From Sphingobium sp. SCG-1 (lineage in GTDB: Bacteria; Pseudomonadota; Alphaproteobacteria; Sphingomonadales; Sphingomonadaceae): 64,000 bases of DNA. The notes below the pieces were generated by a model. That model had not been told where the DNA came from. It was given only the letters and a program-made list of their open reading frames with translations, and did not search any database. The stretch lies in the NCBI RefSeq assembly GCF_002953135.1, contig NZ_CP026372.1, positions 2,356,001-2,420,000 on the forward strand, read 5' to 3'. A program made the translations under genes and the position numbers. Each line of letters begins with the position of its first letter. Position 1 is the stretch's first letter. This document shows, piece by piece, positions 62,931-64,000 of this stretch.

Positions 62931-63854
62931 ATGCAAAAGGTCATTATCACGTGCGCGGTCACAGGATCGATTCACACGCCGAGCATGTCGCCGCATCTCC
63001 CGATCACTCCGGAGGAGATCGCCGCCGATGCTGTCGCTGCCGCCCACGCGGGAGCGTCTGTGATTCATCTCCACGCGCGGCATTCCGAAACCGGCAAGCC
63101 GTCGCCGGATCCCCGCCTGTTCGCCGAGTTCCTGCCCCGCATCAGGCAAGACTGCGACGCTATCCTCAACATCACCACGGGCGGGGGCATGGGGATGACC
63201 ATGGACGAGCGGCTGGCGGCGGCCTTGTGGGCCAAACCCGAGCTCGCTTCGATGAACATGGGCTCGATGAACTTCAACATCTCGGGCGCGGCCAGCCGGA
63301 TCACGGAATGGAAGCACGATTGGGAGGAGCCGTTCCTCAAGAACACCGCCGGCGCGATCCTGTCGAACACATTCCTCGAGATCGAGCGGGCGGTGCGCGA
63401 TCTGGGCGCGCACGGCACCCGCTTCGAGTTCGAATGCTATGACATCAGCCACCTCTATAATCTCGCCCATTTCGTCGATCGCAAGCTGATCGAGCCGCCT
63501 TTCTTCGTGCAGGGCGTGTTCGGCATATTGGGTGGAATCGCCGCGCATCCCAACCACCTGATCCACTTCAAGGACACTGCCGATCGGCTGTTCGGCAAGG
63601 AATACCGCCTGTCCGCCCTCGCCGCCGGGCGCCACCAGCTGCCGATGATCACCCTAAGCGCACTGCTCGGCGGAAATGTCCGCGTCGGGCTGGAGGACAG
63701 TCTGTTCGTCGGTCCCGGCCGGCTAGCGGAATCGAGTGCGGTGCAGGTCGCCGCAATTCGCGCCATCTTCGAGACGCTCGGGATGGAAGTGGCCTCGCCG
63801 GCGGAGGCGCGCGCCATGTTGGCGACCAAGGGTGCCGACAGGGTCGCCTTCTAG
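62931..63854 (+). CDS. beta-keto acid cleavage enzyme (BKACE, DUF849)
   Basis: A 307-aa zinc TIM-barrel enzyme that condenses a beta-keto acid with acetyl-CoA, giving acetoacetate and a new CoA ester. It has MQKVIITCAVTGSIHTPSMSPHLPITPEEI, the metal pair HLHAR (His46, His48), LNITTGGGMGMTMDERL and RVGLEDSLFVGPGRLAESS. The family is best known from lysine fermentation (Kce), but most members use other beta-keto acids. It is divergent from the amidohydrolase gene and precedes another gene on the same strand. It supplies the strongest hint that this island degrades a carbon compound. Confidence 0.92.
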   Translation: MQKVIITCAVTGSIHTPSMSPHLPITPEEIAADAVAAAHAGASVIHLHARHSETGKPSPDPRLFAEFLPRIRQDCDAILNITTGGGMGMTMDERLAAALWAKPELASMNMGSMNFNISGAASRITEWKHDWEEPFLKNTAGAILSNTFLEIERAVRDLGAHGTRFEFECYDISHLYNLAHFVDRKLIEPPFFVQGVFGILGGIAAHPNHLIHFKDTADRLFGKEYRLSALAAGRHQLPMITLSALLGGNVRVGLEDSLFVGPGRLAESSAVQVAAIRAIFETLGMEVASPAEARAMLATKGADRVAF

Positions 63855-63919
63855 CCGCGTCCCGGCTTTGGGGCCTAGGCGGTCCTGCTTGCCCTTTCGG
63901 CGGCATTATATTAAACTAT

Positions 63920-63933
63920 AAGTCAAATAGATT
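63920..63933 (-). promoter_or_regulatory. candidate operator element B (last gene)
   Basis: Identical over 14 bases to element A, read on the minus strand as AATCTATTTGACTT. It lies between the BKACE stop (63854) and the start of the next gene, ending 42 bp before that start. Confidence 0.5.
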
Positions 63934-63975
63934 TGGCGAGAAGCATCTCGCCGACCCGTTCAGGAGCTGGATTCC

Positions 63976-64000
63976 ATGTCACTGATCCGTGTTGAAGATG
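63976..64000 (+). CDS. start of a further gene, cut by the window edge
   Basis: An ATG at 63976 has AGGAGC about 8 nt upstream, and the first eight codons read MSLIRVED before the window ends. The opening resembles N-termini of some VOC-fold dioxygenase-type proteins, but eight residues cannot identify a family. It follows BKACE by 121 bp on the same strand. Confidence 0.4.

Noticed and set aside
1..64000. CRISPR array or prophage
   Set aside because: No regularly spaced direct repeats and no phage structural, integrase or lysis genes were seen in the window.

Overview
The window is about 63% G+C chromosomal DNA from an alphaproteobacterium, most likely a Sphingomonadaceae member (Sphingobium/Sphingomonas type). 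The clues are an alphaproteobacterial SOS box (GTTC-N7-GTTC) at lexA, a small SRP RNA directly upstream of dnaX, a ppiD-trpEGDC-moaC-moeA-lexA string, a tpiA-secG-pyrG group, and two large TonB-dependent receptors beside catabolic genes. These assignments rest on motifs read in the sequence and on family knowledge; no database search was made. Roughly the first 43.6 kb is a dense, conserved housekeeping backbone. It runs: a small membrane protein and an alpha/beta hydrolase; two tandem cysteine desulfurases plus a 2Fe-2S ferredoxin and a frameshifted class A beta-lactamase; SRP RNA-dnaX-ybaB; lon behind an RpoH-like promoter; HU; tRNA-His; a Leu/Val-type dehydrogenase; the minus-strand ppiD-trp-moa-lexA block; tpiA, secG, pyrG, a Crp/Fnr regulator and tRNA-Val; dipeptidyl peptidase IV; a methyltransferase, tRNA-Lys and folK; secA; cytochrome c, moaB, a lytic transglycosylase and a uracil-DNA-glycosylase-like protein; then ETF-QO, a TPR protein, ispE, an N-formylglutamate amidohydrolase, ilvD, a lipoprotein, nnr and an RNA methyltransferase. 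Many neighbours overlap by ATGA, which implies tight operons. From about 43.6 kb the window becomes accessory: long gene-free stretches, hairpins, an AT-richer orphan gene and metabolic islands. Island 1 (45.0-48.6 kb) pairs a TonB-dependent receptor with a secreted M19 dipeptidase. Island 2 (49.3-54.5 kb) holds a LysR regulator, MFS exporter, Tat-exported alpha/beta hydrolase (frameshifted), hydroxynitrile-lyase-type cupin, aldo/keto reductase and a cyclophilin-fold lipoprotein. It is followed by a complete IS5/IS427-group insertion sequence with terminal repeats, a CTAG target duplication and a -1 frameshift site. Island 3 (55.6-64 kb) holds an exported metallo-beta-lactamase-fold hydrolase (frameshifted), a second TonB receptor, a TetR regulator, a GST, a Tat-exported ACMSD-type amidohydrolase, a beta-keto acid cleavage enzyme (BKACE/DUF849) and the first codons of one more gene. 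A 14-base element is identical upstream of the TonB receptor and of the last gene and nearly identical between the amidohydrolase and BKACE genes, so these may form one regulon for uptake and degradation of an unidentified compound. Three otherwise well-conserved genes (beta-lactamase, alpha/beta hydrolase, MBL hydrolase) each carry a single-base indel in a homopolymer. This is either recent decay or, more likely, a systematic base-calling problem. Two further genes (a TPR protein and an RNA methyltransferase) have conserved N-termini that lie upstream of any ATG/GTG/TTG start.
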